A stretch of DNA of 55,700 nucleotides, taken from contig NZ_JACHHV010000009.1 in assembly GCF_014202895.1 (NCBI RefSeq), positions 1-55,700 on the forward strand. Direction: 5' to 3'. Positions within the stretch are counted from its first letter, which is position 1. Each line of letters starts with the position of its first letter. Both the position numbers and the translations under genes were made by a program. The notes under the pieces are model-generated. The model was given only the letters and a program-made list of their open reading frames with translations, did not search any database and was not told the DNA's origin. Origin of the DNA: Lactovum miscens (lineage in GTDB: Bacteria > Bacillota > Bacilli > Lactobacillales > Streptococcaceae). Positions 28,532-37,712 of this stretch are shown one piece after another.

Positions 28532-28839
28532 GAACAGGAAAATCTAAGGCTATAGTTATATTAAATTAACTTTTCCTAATTAACTTTTTTAGTTTTTTTA
28601 TCAATATCAGCCAATGGGTAAATCTTATTCAATGGAATGAAAAAATGTAGAGTTTCAACATATAAGGCTTTTGTTAGTTGTCAAATGTGCGAAATCATAT
28701 AAATGATTAACTCTGTTGGTTCCATAAGACTATAGCGGAACTCATGAAGACATTTGTCATTTTCATCAAATTGGTAATTCAAAAACAATGAAAATGAGAG
28801 TACTTGAGAAAACTTTCACTAGCCATTTTCATTAAAAAA
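28532..28839. other. Intergenic region between DUF4811 gene and eno
   Basis: Holds a weak terminator-like dyad (AGGAAAA at about 28536 with TTTTCCT at about 28571, then T-rich sequence to 28600). Otherwise no gene is seen. Confidence 0.45.
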
Positions 28840-30210
<1,371 letters not shown>

Positions 30211-30228
30211 TTTTTTGAATAAATTATG

Positions 30229-30257
30229 GAAAGCTCTCACCGTGAGGGCTTTTTTTA
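30229..30257 (+). terminator. Intrinsic terminator after eno
   Basis: AAAGCTCTCAC, CG, GTGAGGGCTTT stem with T run. Confidence 0.9.
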
Positions 30258-30283
30258 AAGCTGAAAACTAAGAAGGTAATATA

Positions 30284-30292
30284 TGATATAAT
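30284..30292 (+). promoter_or_regulatory. Extended -10 promoter of the XRE-feoAB operon
   Basis: TGATATAAT; transcription should start near 30299. Confidence 0.65.
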
Positions 30293-30308
30293 TAATTTGT
30301 CAAAAACA

Positions 30309-30344
30309 TTTTACAAGGGCAACGGTTTGTTGCTGTAAATTTTT
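30309..30344 (+). terminator. Attenuator-like hairpin in the feo leader
   Basis: TTTACA and GCAAC (30310-30323, with bulge AGG) pair with GTTGC and TGTAAA (30329-30339), followed by TTTTT and then directly by the SD ATGGAGG of the first gene. It looks like an intrinsic terminator placed in the leader, so expression may be attenuated. Confidence 0.5.
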
Positions 30345-30355
30345 ATGGAGGTTTT

Positions 30356-30643
30356 ATGCAAAACATTATTCGTGAAACCAGAAAGAGACTTAGTCTATCT
30401 CAGGATGATTTAGCAAGAATCTGTCATGTCTCTCGTCAGACTATCAATGCTATTGAAAATGATAAGTATGATGCGGAATTGTCTCTCGCTTTTAGATTGG
30501 CTAATGCATTAGAAAGTAAGGTTGATGAAATTTTTACCTATGAAAATCGTATGAGAGATAATGATCCACTCTGGTGCGAAAAATACAAATGCATCCTATG
30601 GCAAAGTGCGGGATTTCAAAATCGTGAGATTAATCAGGTATGA
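30356..30643 (+). CDS. XRE-family helix-turn-helix regulator with Cys-containing tail
   Basis: A 95-residue protein. Residues 1-62 are a compact XRE DNA-binding domain (RKRLSLSQDDLARICHVSRQTINAIENDKYDAELSLAFRLA, positions about 9-49) of the YgzD/short type, followed by VDEIFTYE. The extra 30-residue tail has WCEKYKC (C-x4-C), which could bind metal. SD ATGGAGG precedes the ATG. The stop overlaps the feoA start, so it is the first gene of an iron-uptake operon. A role as iron-responsive regulator of feo is inferred from context. Confidence 0.8.
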   Translation: MQNIIRETRKRLSLSQDDLARICHVSRQTINAIENDKYDAELSLAFRLANALESKVDEIFTYENRMRDNDPLWCEKYKCILWQSAGFQNREINQV

Positions 30644-31095
30644 GGAGACTAAGTCAAGCAAAATTGGGTTTGACCTATTTTTTGGTATCAACAGCCGAAG
30701 AGGTAAAGTTAAAAGAGCTAGGGTTTGTCAAAGGAAAGAAAGTTGAACTAGTAAATTTGACAGACCAAAATGCGATTGTTGTAGTTGCAGGATCCAGGAT
30801 TGCTATGGGGAGAGAGACGATTGACAATATTTTTGTTAATGAAGTTCTTGATGATAAAAAAATTGTTGACTTATCAAGTCTAAAAGCTGGTGAAACTGGT
30901 GTTGTGCAAAAAATAGAGTCAGATATTGCCACAAAACATCGCTTAATGGATATGGGAATTACTCGCGGTGTAGCTATCTACGTTCGGAAATTATCCCCCT
31001 TAGGTGATCCAATGGAATTACATTTACGGGGCTATTCTTTAAGCCTTAGAAAGCAAGATGCAAGGTTGATCAAAGTTCTGGTGAAAGAAGTATAA
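30640..31095 (+). CDS. feoA: FeoA protein with two tandem FeoA domains
   Basis: FeoA is a small SH3-like cytosolic protein that supports ferrous iron transport by FeoB. Normally it is about 75 residues; this protein has 151. The first domain (about 1-70, LKELGFVKGKKVELV ... VAGSRIAMGRETIDNIFV) and the second (about 75-151, HRLMDMGITRGVAIYVRKLSPLGDPMELHLRGYSLSLRKQDA) both show the FeoA pattern, so it is a tandem fusion. Translation is coupled to the regulator upstream, and feoB follows after 49 nt with SD AGAGGAA. Confidence 0.88.
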   Translation: MRRLSQAKLGLTYFLVSTAEEVKLKELGFVKGKKVELVNLTDQNAIVVVAGSRIAMGRETIDNIFVNEVLDDKKIVDLSSLKAGETGVVQKIESDIATKHRLMDMGITRGVAIYVRKLSPLGDPMELHLRGYSLSLRKQDARLIKVLVKEV

Positions 31096-31144
31096 CTCAT
31101 CAGTTAGAGTATTGAATGTAGAAAAACTTTTTAGAGGAAATTGA

Positions 31145-33205
31145 ATGACAACAATAGCCCTCGTTGGTAACCCTAATTGCGGGAAATCCAGCGTTTTTAA
31201 TATACTAACCAGAAGTAATCAGACTGTTGGCAATTGGCCAGGGGTAACAGTTGAACGTAAATCTGGGACATATAAGAAAGACAAGTCTGTTTTAATTCAA
31301 GACTTACCCGGTATTTACTCACTTTCTCCATTTTCTCTTGATGAAAAAGTCTCTCGAGACTATTTGTTAAAAAGCCCACCTGATGCTATTGTAAATATCG
31401 TTGATGCCACTAATCTTGAACGAAGTCTCTATTTGACCTTGCAATTGATTGATTTTGGGATCCCTATGATCATCGGGCTTAATATGATGGACCTCATGAA
31501 GTCTGCTGGCAAAATTATCGATGTAGAAAAATTGAGTTATTCGTTAGGCCTACATGTAGTTGAAATGTCAGTACTTAAAAATCATGGCCTAAATGAGGCA
31601 ATTGATTTAGCAAAGAAAGACGCAAGTAGAGCAGAAATGCATTATGATGCACGACTTGAAGCGAGTCTTTCAGAAATCTCAAACGTAATTAAGAAAGATG
31701 AAATTGAACGTTACTCTTTAATGTCAGCTTTTGAGGGAGATTTTAGTCCACTTAAAGATGAGTTGAATGAGGATCAAAAAAATGAAATTTCAGAAATTCG
31801 CTCAATTACTGAAAAAATATTTGATGATGAAGCATTGGAAATTGTTGTAAACGAGCGGTATGCTCTAATCGAACAAGTTATGCAACTGGTTGCAAAAGAT
31901 TCAGGGGTCTCTGGTAGCTTGACTGATAAGATTGATCGAATTGTTACTTCTAAATGGTTAGGTATTCCTGTATTTATATTAATTATGTGGTTGGTCTATT
32001 TTGTATCCATTCAGACAGTTGGCAACATGGGAACAATTTGGTTAAATGATGTCCTTTTTGGTAAAATAATCCCGGAATTTCTAACAAATCTAATGGGAAA
32101 TTTGAAAATTGTAACTTGGCTGCAAGACCTTGTTTTGAATGGCATTTTGGCGGGTGTAGGTGCAACTCTGGCTTTCATCCCACAGATTTTTGTCCTTTTT
32201 ATATTATTAGGAATTTTGGAAGATTCAGGTTATATGGCAAGGGTTGCCTTTGTTATGGATCGGATTTTCCGTCATTTTGGTCTCTCAGGTAAGTCTTTCA
32301 TCCCTATGCTAATTGCTTCAGGTTGTGGGGTGCCAGCGATCATGGCAACTCGAACTATTGAACAGGATCGTGACCGCAGAATTACCATCATGGTTACCAC
32401 TTTTATGCCCTGTTCTGCAAAATTGCCAATTATTGCTCTAGTATCTGCAGCATTTTTCCCTGGAAATCCTTGGATTGCACCTAGCGCCTATTTTCTAGGG
32501 ATGGGAATGATTATAATTTCTGGTATTATTTTGAAGAAATTGCGCATGTTTTCAGGGAATCGCTCGGCGTTCATTATGGAATTACCTAATTATCATTTGC
32601 CTCAGGCCTGGACCGTGATAAAGTATGGTTTAGATAAGGCATTTAGCTTTATAAAGCGAGCAGCTACAATAATCTTTGTCGTTTCGGTTGGAACTTGGCT
32701 CTTGTCAAACTATAACTTTTTGTTACACAAGGTCAATTCCGCACAATCGATGCTTGCTGATCTAGGAAGATTGATTGCATGGGTTTTTGCCCCTCTTGGG
32801 TTTGGCGAATGGCAGGCAGCCTTGGCGACGATTACAGGATTAGCTGCCAAGGAAACAATTGTTGGAACTTTAGGAGTTCTTTATGGCAATGGTAATAAAT
32901 TGACGTCTGCCTTTTCGGCTCATTATTCAGCCGCCGCTGGTTATTCTTTTCTTGCATTTAATTTGCTCTGTGCTCCTTGTATTGCCTCTATTAGTACAAT
33001 TTTTAAAGAAATGGGGTCAGTGAAATGGGGATTAAGGGCCCTTAGTTTTCAGACTGCAATCGCCTATATGATGAGTTTTGTGATATATCAATTCGCTAAA
33101 ATTTTTAGCAACGGTTTTGATTTTCTTTCGTTTTTTGCAATAATTGTAGTAATAGTTGGTCTCTATTTCATTTTCAGGCCCAGCCCAAAGGAGATTTTAG
33201 CATGA
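31145..33205 (+). CDS. feoB: Ferrous iron transport protein FeoB
   Basis: GTP-dependent Fe2+ importer in the cytoplasmic membrane. The 686 residues start with the G domain: G1 ALVGNPNCGKSS (5-16), G3 DLPGIYSL (about 53-60), G4 NMMDLM (about 112-117; the family has NxxD). The membrane part holds two gate regions with conserved cysteines, SGCGVPAIMATRT (about 397-409) and LLCAPCIASIST (about 608-619), and a GLAAKETIVGTLGVLYG element. It overlaps the next small gene by 4 nt (ATGA). It is downstream of an XRE regulator and feoA. Confidence 0.95.
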   Translation: MTTIALVGNPNCGKSSVFNILTRSNQTVGNWPGVTVERKSGTYKKDKSVLIQDLPGIYSLSPFSLDEKVSRDYLLKSPPDAIVNIVDATNLERSLYLTLQLIDFGIPMIIGLNMMDLMKSAGKIIDVEKLSYSLGLHVVEMSVLKNHGLNEAIDLAKKDASRAEMHYDARLEASLSEISNVIKKDEIERYSLMSAFEGDFSPLKDELNEDQKNEISEIRSITEKIFDDEALEIVVNERYALIEQVMQLVAKDSGVSGSLTDKIDRIVTSKWLGIPVFILIMWLVYFVSIQTVGNMGTIWLNDVLFGKIIPEFLTNLMGNLKIVTWLQDLVLNGILAGVGATLAFIPQIFVLFILLGILEDSGYMARVAFVMDRIFRHFGLSGKSFIPMLIASGCGVPAIMATRTIEQDRDRRITIMVTTFMPCSAKLPIIALVSAAFFPGNPWIAPSAYFLGMGMIIISGIILKKLRMFSGNRSAFIMELPNYHLPQAWTVIKYGLDKAFSFIKRAATIIFVVSVGTWLLSNYNFLLHKVNSAQSMLADLGRLIAWVFAPLGFGEWQAALATITGLAAKETIVGTLGVLYGNGNKLTSAFSAHYSAAAGYSFLAFNLLCAPCIASISTIFKEMGSVKWGLRALSFQTAIAYMMSFVIYQFAKIFSNGFDFLSFFAIIVVIVGLYFIFRPSPKEILA

Positions 33206-33378
33206 ATATTTCTTCAATCATTCTATTAGTGTTGATTATGGTTGCACTTTGTATTGCAATATATAAAATTAAAGCCTCAAAAGGTGCCTGTGATGATTGT
33301 GATGTTTCAAATTGCCCTATTCATCTGTCAGAGAATACTGAAATTTCTGAAAATATTAGCTTTCATAAAAAAAATTGA
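33202..33378 (+). CDS. FeoB-associated Cys-rich membrane protein
   Basis: A 58-residue protein, ATG overlapping the feoB stop. It has one N-terminal membrane helix (about 4-22) followed by a short cytosolic tail with CDDCDVSNC (about 30-38). This is the pattern of the FeoB-associated cysteine-rich family, thought to help FeoB at the membrane in Firmicutes (a functional analogue of FeoC). The stop lies inside the convergent terminator shared with gatD. Confidence 0.85.
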   Translation: MNISSIILLVLIMVALCIAIYKIKASKGACDDCDVSNCPIHLSENTEISENISFHKKN

Positions 33379-33420
33379 GAAATATGAGATTAGCTCTCGT
33401 GTTTCTCAACTTTTCTTTTA
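33367..33420. terminator. Bidirectional terminator overlapping gene ends
   Basis: TTGAGAAA (33375-33382) pairs with TTTCTCAA (33402-33409), with GAG/CTC inside. On the plus strand it is followed by a T-rich run; on the minus strand by eight T. It includes the last codons of both the Cys-rich gene and gatD. Confidence 0.75.
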
Positions 33421-34178
33421 TAATCTTTTATTTGCTCACTTTCTAAATTTTTAAATAAAGAGTTAAATTCTGAAATTTCAGCATTGGGGTATTTCTGCAA
33501 AATTGCTGTCTTTATTAATCGGTAAGCTAAACGAGGATTTCTTGAAAGAATTGGGCCATGAAAATAAGTGCCATAAGTATTTTTATAATGTAGACCTTCT
33601 GAATGATCATCTGGGTTATTTCCCCCCCCATAGATAACCAGACCAAGTGGCTTTTCTTCTCCGGCCAAATAAGTGATACCAGAATGATTTTCAAACCCAT
33701 AGTAGGTTTCATTGAATTCCTCATTATGAGTTTCAATATCACCTATGAATCGGTTGTTGCCGAGGTTTTTTGTGTAGTGTGGAAGAACTCCCGTCCCTAA
33801 AATCTTTTTTCCAGAAGCGTTAATGTAATACTCACCTAACATTTGATAGCCACCGCAGATGGATAAAAGTGGCTTTTCTGCTTCAATATAAGCTTTTAAC
33901 TCACTACTTATACGATAAAGATCCTCAGCGATAACTTCCTGTTCAAAGTCTTGCCCTCCTCCCCAAAAGACAAGATCATAATCATTTTTTTTAAAATTAT
34001 CTCCCAAAGAGACGATTTTAAAAGTAGTGGCAGCACCTAGCTTTTCGGCAATATACTTTAAAAGCAAGATATTACCATTGTCGCCATAAGTATTCATTAA
34101 GTCCCCATAAAGATGGGCAACCCGAATTTGGTATGTATATTTTTCAGAATTTAAAGTTTGAATAGAAGTGTAAGTCAT
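33390..34178 (-). CDS. gatD: Lipid II isoglutaminyl synthase, glutaminase subunit GatD
   Basis: Class I glutamine amidotransferase that supplies ammonia to MurT, which amidates D-Glu of lipid II to D-isoglutamine. The 262 residues contain IRVAHLYGDLMNTYGDNGN (about 18-36), the FWGGGQDFEQ segment (about 71-80), the nucleophile elbow SICGGYQMLGEYY (about 107-119), and the histidine region TYFHGPILSRNP near 207. In most Firmicutes murT and gatD are adjacent and overlapping; here about 420 bases with a broken gene separate them. The SD is modest (TTAAGGAAA). Confidence 0.93.
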   Translation of the reverse strand: MTYTSIQTLNSEKYTYQIRVAHLYGDLMNTYGDNGNILLLKYIAEKLGAATTFKIVSLGDNFKKNDYDLVFWGGGQDFEQEVIAEDLYRISSELKAYIEAEKPLLSICGGYQMLGEYYINASGKKILGTGVLPHYTKNLGNNRFIGDIETHNEEFNETYYGFENHSGITYLAGEEKPLGLVIYGGGNNPDDHSEGLHYKNTYGTYFHGPILSRNPRLAYRLIKTAILQKYPNAEISEFNSLFKNLESEQIKDYKRKVEKHES

Positions 34179-34196
34179 AATGGGTTTTCCTTAAGT

Positions 34197-34584
34197 AGTC
34201 AGAATAGGTACTTGACCTCATCCTTATAATAATCTTTGTAGACAACATGAAAATCTTTCATAAAGTCATTAGCAAAATATTTTGCAAGGTTTAATTGTCA
34301 TTGATAAATTTTACTGATGGAATCATCAACTTCAATGTTGTCAAAACCAGAAAGTACAATTTGAAAGTTTTGAAGTTAAATTGTCAAGACATCCGTCTCT
34401 TTCAACTACGATTTTTTAGATAGCTTCATACTTCACTTTTGGAATAGCCTCTAACAGCTGTGTCAAAAAGTTTATTATTAATTTCTTTGGTTGTTAGATA
34501 AGGATCAGAGATGTGATCAATAAAGTAATCAACTTCCTCCTGGCTATGAACCATGCCTTGTAAATGCAATTTTGTTTTTTCCAT
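34197..34584 (-). pseudogene. Broken DivIVA-domain gene between murT and gatD
   Basis: Starting at ATG 34584, 14 nt after murT, the minus strand reads MEKTKLHLQGMVHSQEEVDYF and then LTTKEINNKLFDTAVRGYSKSEV before an in-frame TGA. The second block matches the DivIVA-domain motif LTxxDIxxKxFxxxxRGYxxxEVxxFL, and the codons after the stop give SYLK, continuing that motif. Later fragments in another frame (VVERDGCLDNLTSKL and, nearer the end, MKDFHVVYKDYYKDEVKYLF) suggest more frameshifts. It was probably a small septum- or wall-associated protein, now inactivated. What protein it was exactly is unknown. Confidence 0.55.
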
Positions 34585-34598
34585 TTCCGTGTTTTCCC

Positions 34599-35939
34599 TT
34601 ATTTCAACTCTCCAGTAATGTACCCAGCTTTGGCTAGGACTTCACGGATTTCGAGCATTGCTGTGTAAGTTGCTAAAACATAGACCTGGTCTGACTTTGA
34701 ATTTTTTATTGATTCTAGAATCTCTTCGTGAGATTTTTTTTCTTGGGGATCAAGGCCAGCGACTCTAAGGCGTCTTGCCATTTCAGAACTACGAATGCCA
34801 CCAGTAGTGACTTCATTAATTGCTAGACTAGTTAGGATTTCGAAATTAGCATCCCAGATCCAGCTGGTGTCAATTCCATCTGCATAGTTGGCGTTAAGGA
34901 GAGCTATAAGTGATAGATCACCTTTAACTAATTTGAGCAACTCTATGGCTTGATTAGTTCCAACAGGGTTCTTAATTAAGATGATTGTTACTTGTTTATT
35001 ACCAACTTTAAAAGTTTCTTGGCGACCAAATACAGCTCGAGATTTCTCAAACCCAGATTTGATCAGATCAGGCGAGATATCAAAATGCTCAGCTACCGCA
35101 ACGGCAGCCAATGCATTATAAATGTTATAAAGGCCACCAACATTGATTTTATAAGAATTCTCATCAATCACAAATTGAGATGAAGAACTTGAGATATCTA
35201 CGAGTTCAGATAATCGATAATCTAGTTTGGGACGATGGAAGCCACAATTCAAGCAAATGTAATTGCCTAGATTTGCATAAGTATTCATCTTGAAATCAAG
35301 AATATGATGACAATTGGGGCAAAGGACACCAGCTGTGTTGTAGTGAGCTCTATGTGGTGTATTGCTTTCATGATCAAAGCCATAATATTTTACAGGATTC
35401 ACCAATTGTCTAGAATTAAATATGGGAGAATCTGCATTTAATAAAACTGTCCCTTTAGGTGAATTAGCTGCTCCCTTAACGATAAAGTCGTAAGTTGTGT
35501 AGATTTCACCGTAACGATCCATTTGATCACGAAAAATGTTGGTAAAGACAAAGAGGTTGGGCTTAATATATTTAGTAACTTTTGGTAATGAAGCCTCGTC
35601 GATTTCAAGTATAGCGAATTTTTTTGATCTATGCCTGGTGCGAGGAGCTTTGAGAAAAGTTGAGACAATACCAGTTACCATATTTGCGCCAGAAGTGTTC
35701 GTGACAATTGATCCAAAGGCATTTTCAAAAATCCCAACTGTTAAGGCAGTTGTAAGTGTTTTCCCGTTGGTGCCGGTAATCACTATGATTTCATAATCTT
35801 TGGTCAAGTTTTTAAGGATATCTGGATCCAGCTTTAGTGCAATTACACCTGGCAGTGTAGATCCACGATGTAAAAAAGTACGCAGTCCCCAGCCAGCTGT
35901 TTTTCCAATTGTTTTTGCAAATTGTGAACGTAAGGTCAT
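34599..35939 (-). CDS. murT: Lipid II isoglutaminyl synthase, ligase subunit MurT
   Basis: Mur-ligase-like ATP-dependent amidase that, with GatD, amidates the second residue of the peptidoglycan stem, essential in most Gram-positive cocci. The 446 residues include the ATP loop [14 protein letters not shown] (about 54-67), the Cys4 zinc-ribbon insertion typical of MurT (CPNCHHILD ... CLNCGFHRP, about 207-233), and the C-terminal DUF1727 region ([19 protein letters not shown]). The start gives the conserved [17 protein letters not shown]. The -10 box ends 6 nt before the ATG, so the transcript should be leaderless. Confidence 0.94.
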   Translation of the reverse strand: MTLRSQFAKTIGKTAGWGLRTFLHRGSTLPGVIALKLDPDILKNLTKDYEIIVITGTNGKTLTTALTVGIFENAFGSIVTNTSGANMVTGIVSTFLKAPRTRHRSKKFAILEIDEASLPKVTKYIKPNLFVFTNIFRDQMDRYGEIYTTYDFIVKGAANSPKGTVLLNADSPIFNSRQLVNPVKYYGFDHESNTPHRAHYNTAGVLCPNCHHILDFKMNTYANLGNYICLNCGFHRPKLDYRLSELVDISSSSSQFVIDENSYKINVGGLYNIYNALAAVAVAEHFDISPDLIKSGFEKSRAVFGRQETFKVGNKQVTIILIKNPVGTNQAIELLKLVKGDLSLIALLNANYADGIDTSWIWDANFEILTSLAINEVTTGGIRSSEMARRLRVAGLDPQEKKSHEEILESIKNSKSDQVYVLATYTAMLEIREVLAKAGYITGELK

Positions 35940-35945
35940 GTTGAT

Positions 35946-35954
35946 ATTTTATCA
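35946..35954 (-). promoter_or_regulatory. Extended -10 promoter of murT, leaderless
   Basis: On the minus strand: TGATAAAAT, then ATCAAC, then the murT ATG. No Shine-Dalgarno fits between. Confidence 0.7.
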
Positions 35955-36108
35955 TGATTTACTATTTGAGAATAGATTTTATCTTATTTTTTGTTCACTT
36001 TAGTAAAAAAAAACATTTTTATATGAATGAAATCAATATTCTTAACAAAATGGCTAAAATAATTATAAAAATATAGCTAAAATAAATAAATAATATTAGT
36101 CGAAATAA

Positions 36109-36137
36109 TTGACAAAAAAAGATTAATATAATAGAAT
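36109..36137 (+). promoter_or_regulatory. Promoter of the Phd-PIN pair, leaderless
   Basis: TTGACA (36109-36114), 17-nt spacer, TAGAAT (36132-36137), then the antitoxin ATG after 7 nt. A nearer TATAAT (36127-36132) has only 12 nt spacing and is less likely. Confidence 0.65.
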
Positions 36138-36144
36138 ATAGAAT

Positions 36145-36339
36145 ATGATAGTTTCTGCGACAGAGATTAAAAACAATTTTGGAAAATATTTGGCCCTTTC
36201 GCAAAAGTCAGATATTTCTATCAAAAAAAATGGAAAAATTATTGCCATTTTAAAAAGTTTTGACAATGAAAAATTTAACCAACTTGATAAATTGACCGGA
36301 ATTATTGATTTGAGCCTACTTAACCACGAGCAATTATAA
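36145..36339 (+). CDS. Phd/YefM-family antitoxin
   Basis: A 64-residue protein whose N-terminal 40 residues (VSATEIKNNFGKYLALSQ and ISIKKNGKIIAILKS) match the Phd/YefM fold, which binds DNA as a dimer and neutralises a partner toxin through its C-terminus. ATG sits at the predicted transcription start and lacks an SD. A PIN-domain gene starts 28 nt downstream. The pair is most likely a type II toxin-antitoxin module. Phd antitoxins are often found with PIN (VapC-like) partners, so the pairing is plausible. Confidence 0.85.
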   Translation: MIVSATEIKNNFGKYLALSQKSDISIKKNGKIIAILKSFDNEKFNQLDKLTGIIDLSLLNHEQL

Positions 36340-36367
36340 TAGATATCATTTAGAAAGAGGATGTTGA

Positions 36368-36790
36368 GTGGAGATAAAGATCTTAATGAATACGGATGTT
36401 GCCCTAGACTTCCTAACTAAAAATGGGGAAAAAACAAAAGAAGCCCAAATGATGATCCGTGACAGTTTGAGAGGACGTTATGAACTGTTGATCACGAGTG
36501 AAACCGTTTCAGAGATAAACCGGCTAATGCTTGAGTCAGGCATGACAGTTGGTCAAGCTAAAGAATGCTTGAGTACTTTACTTAACTTGATTAACGTAAT
36601 TGATACTACAGAAGATGATTGTCAACAAGCCCTCAATTATGAAGATGATGTTGAGTTTGATAACGCAATGATCGTTGAAAGTGCTCGCCGAAACCAATGT
36701 GCCGCAATTGTTACACGTTCAGAATTTAGCCTGAAATCAATTGATTTAGATTTATTTAGTCCGAAAGAATTCTTAGCACTAGGTATTTAA
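36368..36790 (+). CDS. PIN-domain protein, VapC-like toxin with altered active site
   Basis: A 140-residue PIN-fold protein: N-terminal IKILMNTDVALDFLTKNG, SETVSEINRL (about 48-57), EFDNAMIVESARRNQCAAIVTRSEF (about 96-120). PIN nucleases use acidic residues in LLDTNVxLD, in the central E, in the later D, and in TRxxxD. Here the first Asp position is Asn (NTDV) and the last is altered (TRSEF), so catalysis may be weak or lost. The start is GTG 36368, after SD AAGAGG; a nearby ATG is out of frame. It pairs with the Phd-type antitoxin upstream. A terminator follows. Confidence 0.75.
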   Translation: MEIKILMNTDVALDFLTKNGEKTKEAQMMIRDSLRGRYELLITSETVSEINRLMLESGMTVGQAKECLSTLLNLINVIDTTEDDCQQALNYEDDVEFDNAMIVESARRNQCAAIVTRSEFSLKSIDLDLFSPKEFLALGI

Positions 36791-36812
36791 TAACTAAGAG
36801 ATGATAAATGGG

Positions 36813-36846
36813 AACTCTGCGAGGTTAAGCGGAGTTTTTATTTTTA
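36813..36846 (+). terminator. Intrinsic terminator after the PIN gene
   Basis: AACTCTGC, 8-nt loop, GCGGAGTT, then TTTATTTTT. Confidence 0.85.
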
Positions 36847-36911
36847 AGGACCAATTATTGACTCTGGAAAAAAATTGACAATAAGTAGATACCCATTATG
36901 TAGGCATAGAC

Positions 36912-36940
36912 TTGACATTTGTCGTTTACTATTGTAAACT
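36912..36940 (+). promoter_or_regulatory. cop promoter with two CopY-box-like dyads
   Basis: TTGACA and TAAACT are separated by 17 nt. GACATTTGTC (36914-36923) and TACTATTGTA (36927-36936) each resemble the cop box TACANNTGTA and lie over the promoter, as expected for CopY repression. Confidence 0.65.
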
Positions 36941-37006
36941 TAATTTGAAAAATTATATGCTCTCTACAAAAAAGGGTTTACTCAAATCAGGAAGGAGGAT
37001 AATAAG

Positions 37007-37456
37007 ATGAAAGAGCAAGAATTAAATATATCTAATGCTGAGATGGTAATTATGCGCGTTATCTGGTCATTAAATGGAGCCAAAGTGGAAGAGGTAATGC
37101 GTCAAATTTCAAAACGCCAAAATTGGTCGCTAGCTACAGTGAAGACTTTAATGGGACGTTTGGTTAAAAAGGAGGTCCTCACGACTGAAAAGGAAGGACG
37201 AGCCTTTGTTTATCGTGCTGCAATGAGTGAATGTGACGCCATTCGCCAAATGACTGGTGAACTCTTGGAAAAAATTTGTGCAACGAAGGAATCTGAATTT
37301 TTATCAGACGCGATTGACCTGGCAAAATTGAAGCAATCTGATATTGATAACTTAATTAAGCAACTTCAGGAAAAAGTAGCTACAGAAACGGTGAGCTGTG
37401 ACTGTCTTGATGATAACAATTGTAGTTGTGTTCACAATCAAATAATAAGTAAGTAA
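37007..37456 (+). CDS. copY: CopY/CopR-family copper-responsive repressor
   Basis: A 149-residue BlaI/CopY-type winged-helix repressor (AEMVIMRVIWSLNGAKVEEVM, positions about 9-29, then SLATVKTLMGRLVKKEVLTTEKEGRAFVY). The C-terminus carries the metal-sensing CDCLDDNNCSC motif (CxCx6CxC-like), which swaps zinc for copper to release DNA. A strong SD (GGAAGGAGG) precedes the ATG. It leads the copper operon and shows no damage, unlike the genes after it. The operator-like dyads upstream fit autoregulation. Confidence 0.92.
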   Translation: MKEQELNISNAEMVIMRVIWSLNGAKVEEVMRQISKRQNWSLATVKTLMGRLVKKEVLTTEKEGRAFVYRAAMSECDAIRQMTGELLEKICATKESEFLSDAIDLAKLKQSDIDNLIKQLQEKVATETVSCDCLDDNNCSCVHNQIISK

Positions 37457-37599
37457 ATAAGTAATTTGGCTAGTCTCACACTGGATAGAAAAATGTACTA
37501 TATTTGAACCTATAAGCAGTAATTATTTAAGAAATTCAAGGCATAATTTAAAACTGTTGTGTGGGCCTGTAACATTAGTTATAGATATATGGGAGATAT

Positions 37600-37710
37600 G
37601 TGAAAATTCCTTTGAAGAAAAATGAAACCCTTGTCAAGGCAAGGGAGAATGCAAGTGTTGAGAGTTTTATGGTTGAAGTCATTGAAATTGGCTATCATCT
37701 TCTAGGTTAA
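37600..37710 (+). pseudogene. Remnant of copZ copper chaperone
   Basis: A short frame (GTG 37600 to TAA) ends in NASVESFMVEVIEIGYHLLG, which matches the C-terminal end of an HMA-type copper chaperone. The upstream metal-binding half is not in this frame; weak traces in other frames extend to about 37553. The Cx2C motif is not recognisable. It sits between copY and copA, where copZ is usual, so it is read as a decayed copZ. It lacks a good SD and is unlikely to make a working protein. Confidence 0.45.
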
Positions 37711-37712
37711 AG

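Noticed and set aside
36115..36132. TTGACA-TATAAT promoter for the antitoxin
   Set aside because: The spacer would be only 12 nt; TAGAAT at 36132 gives a 17-nt spacer.
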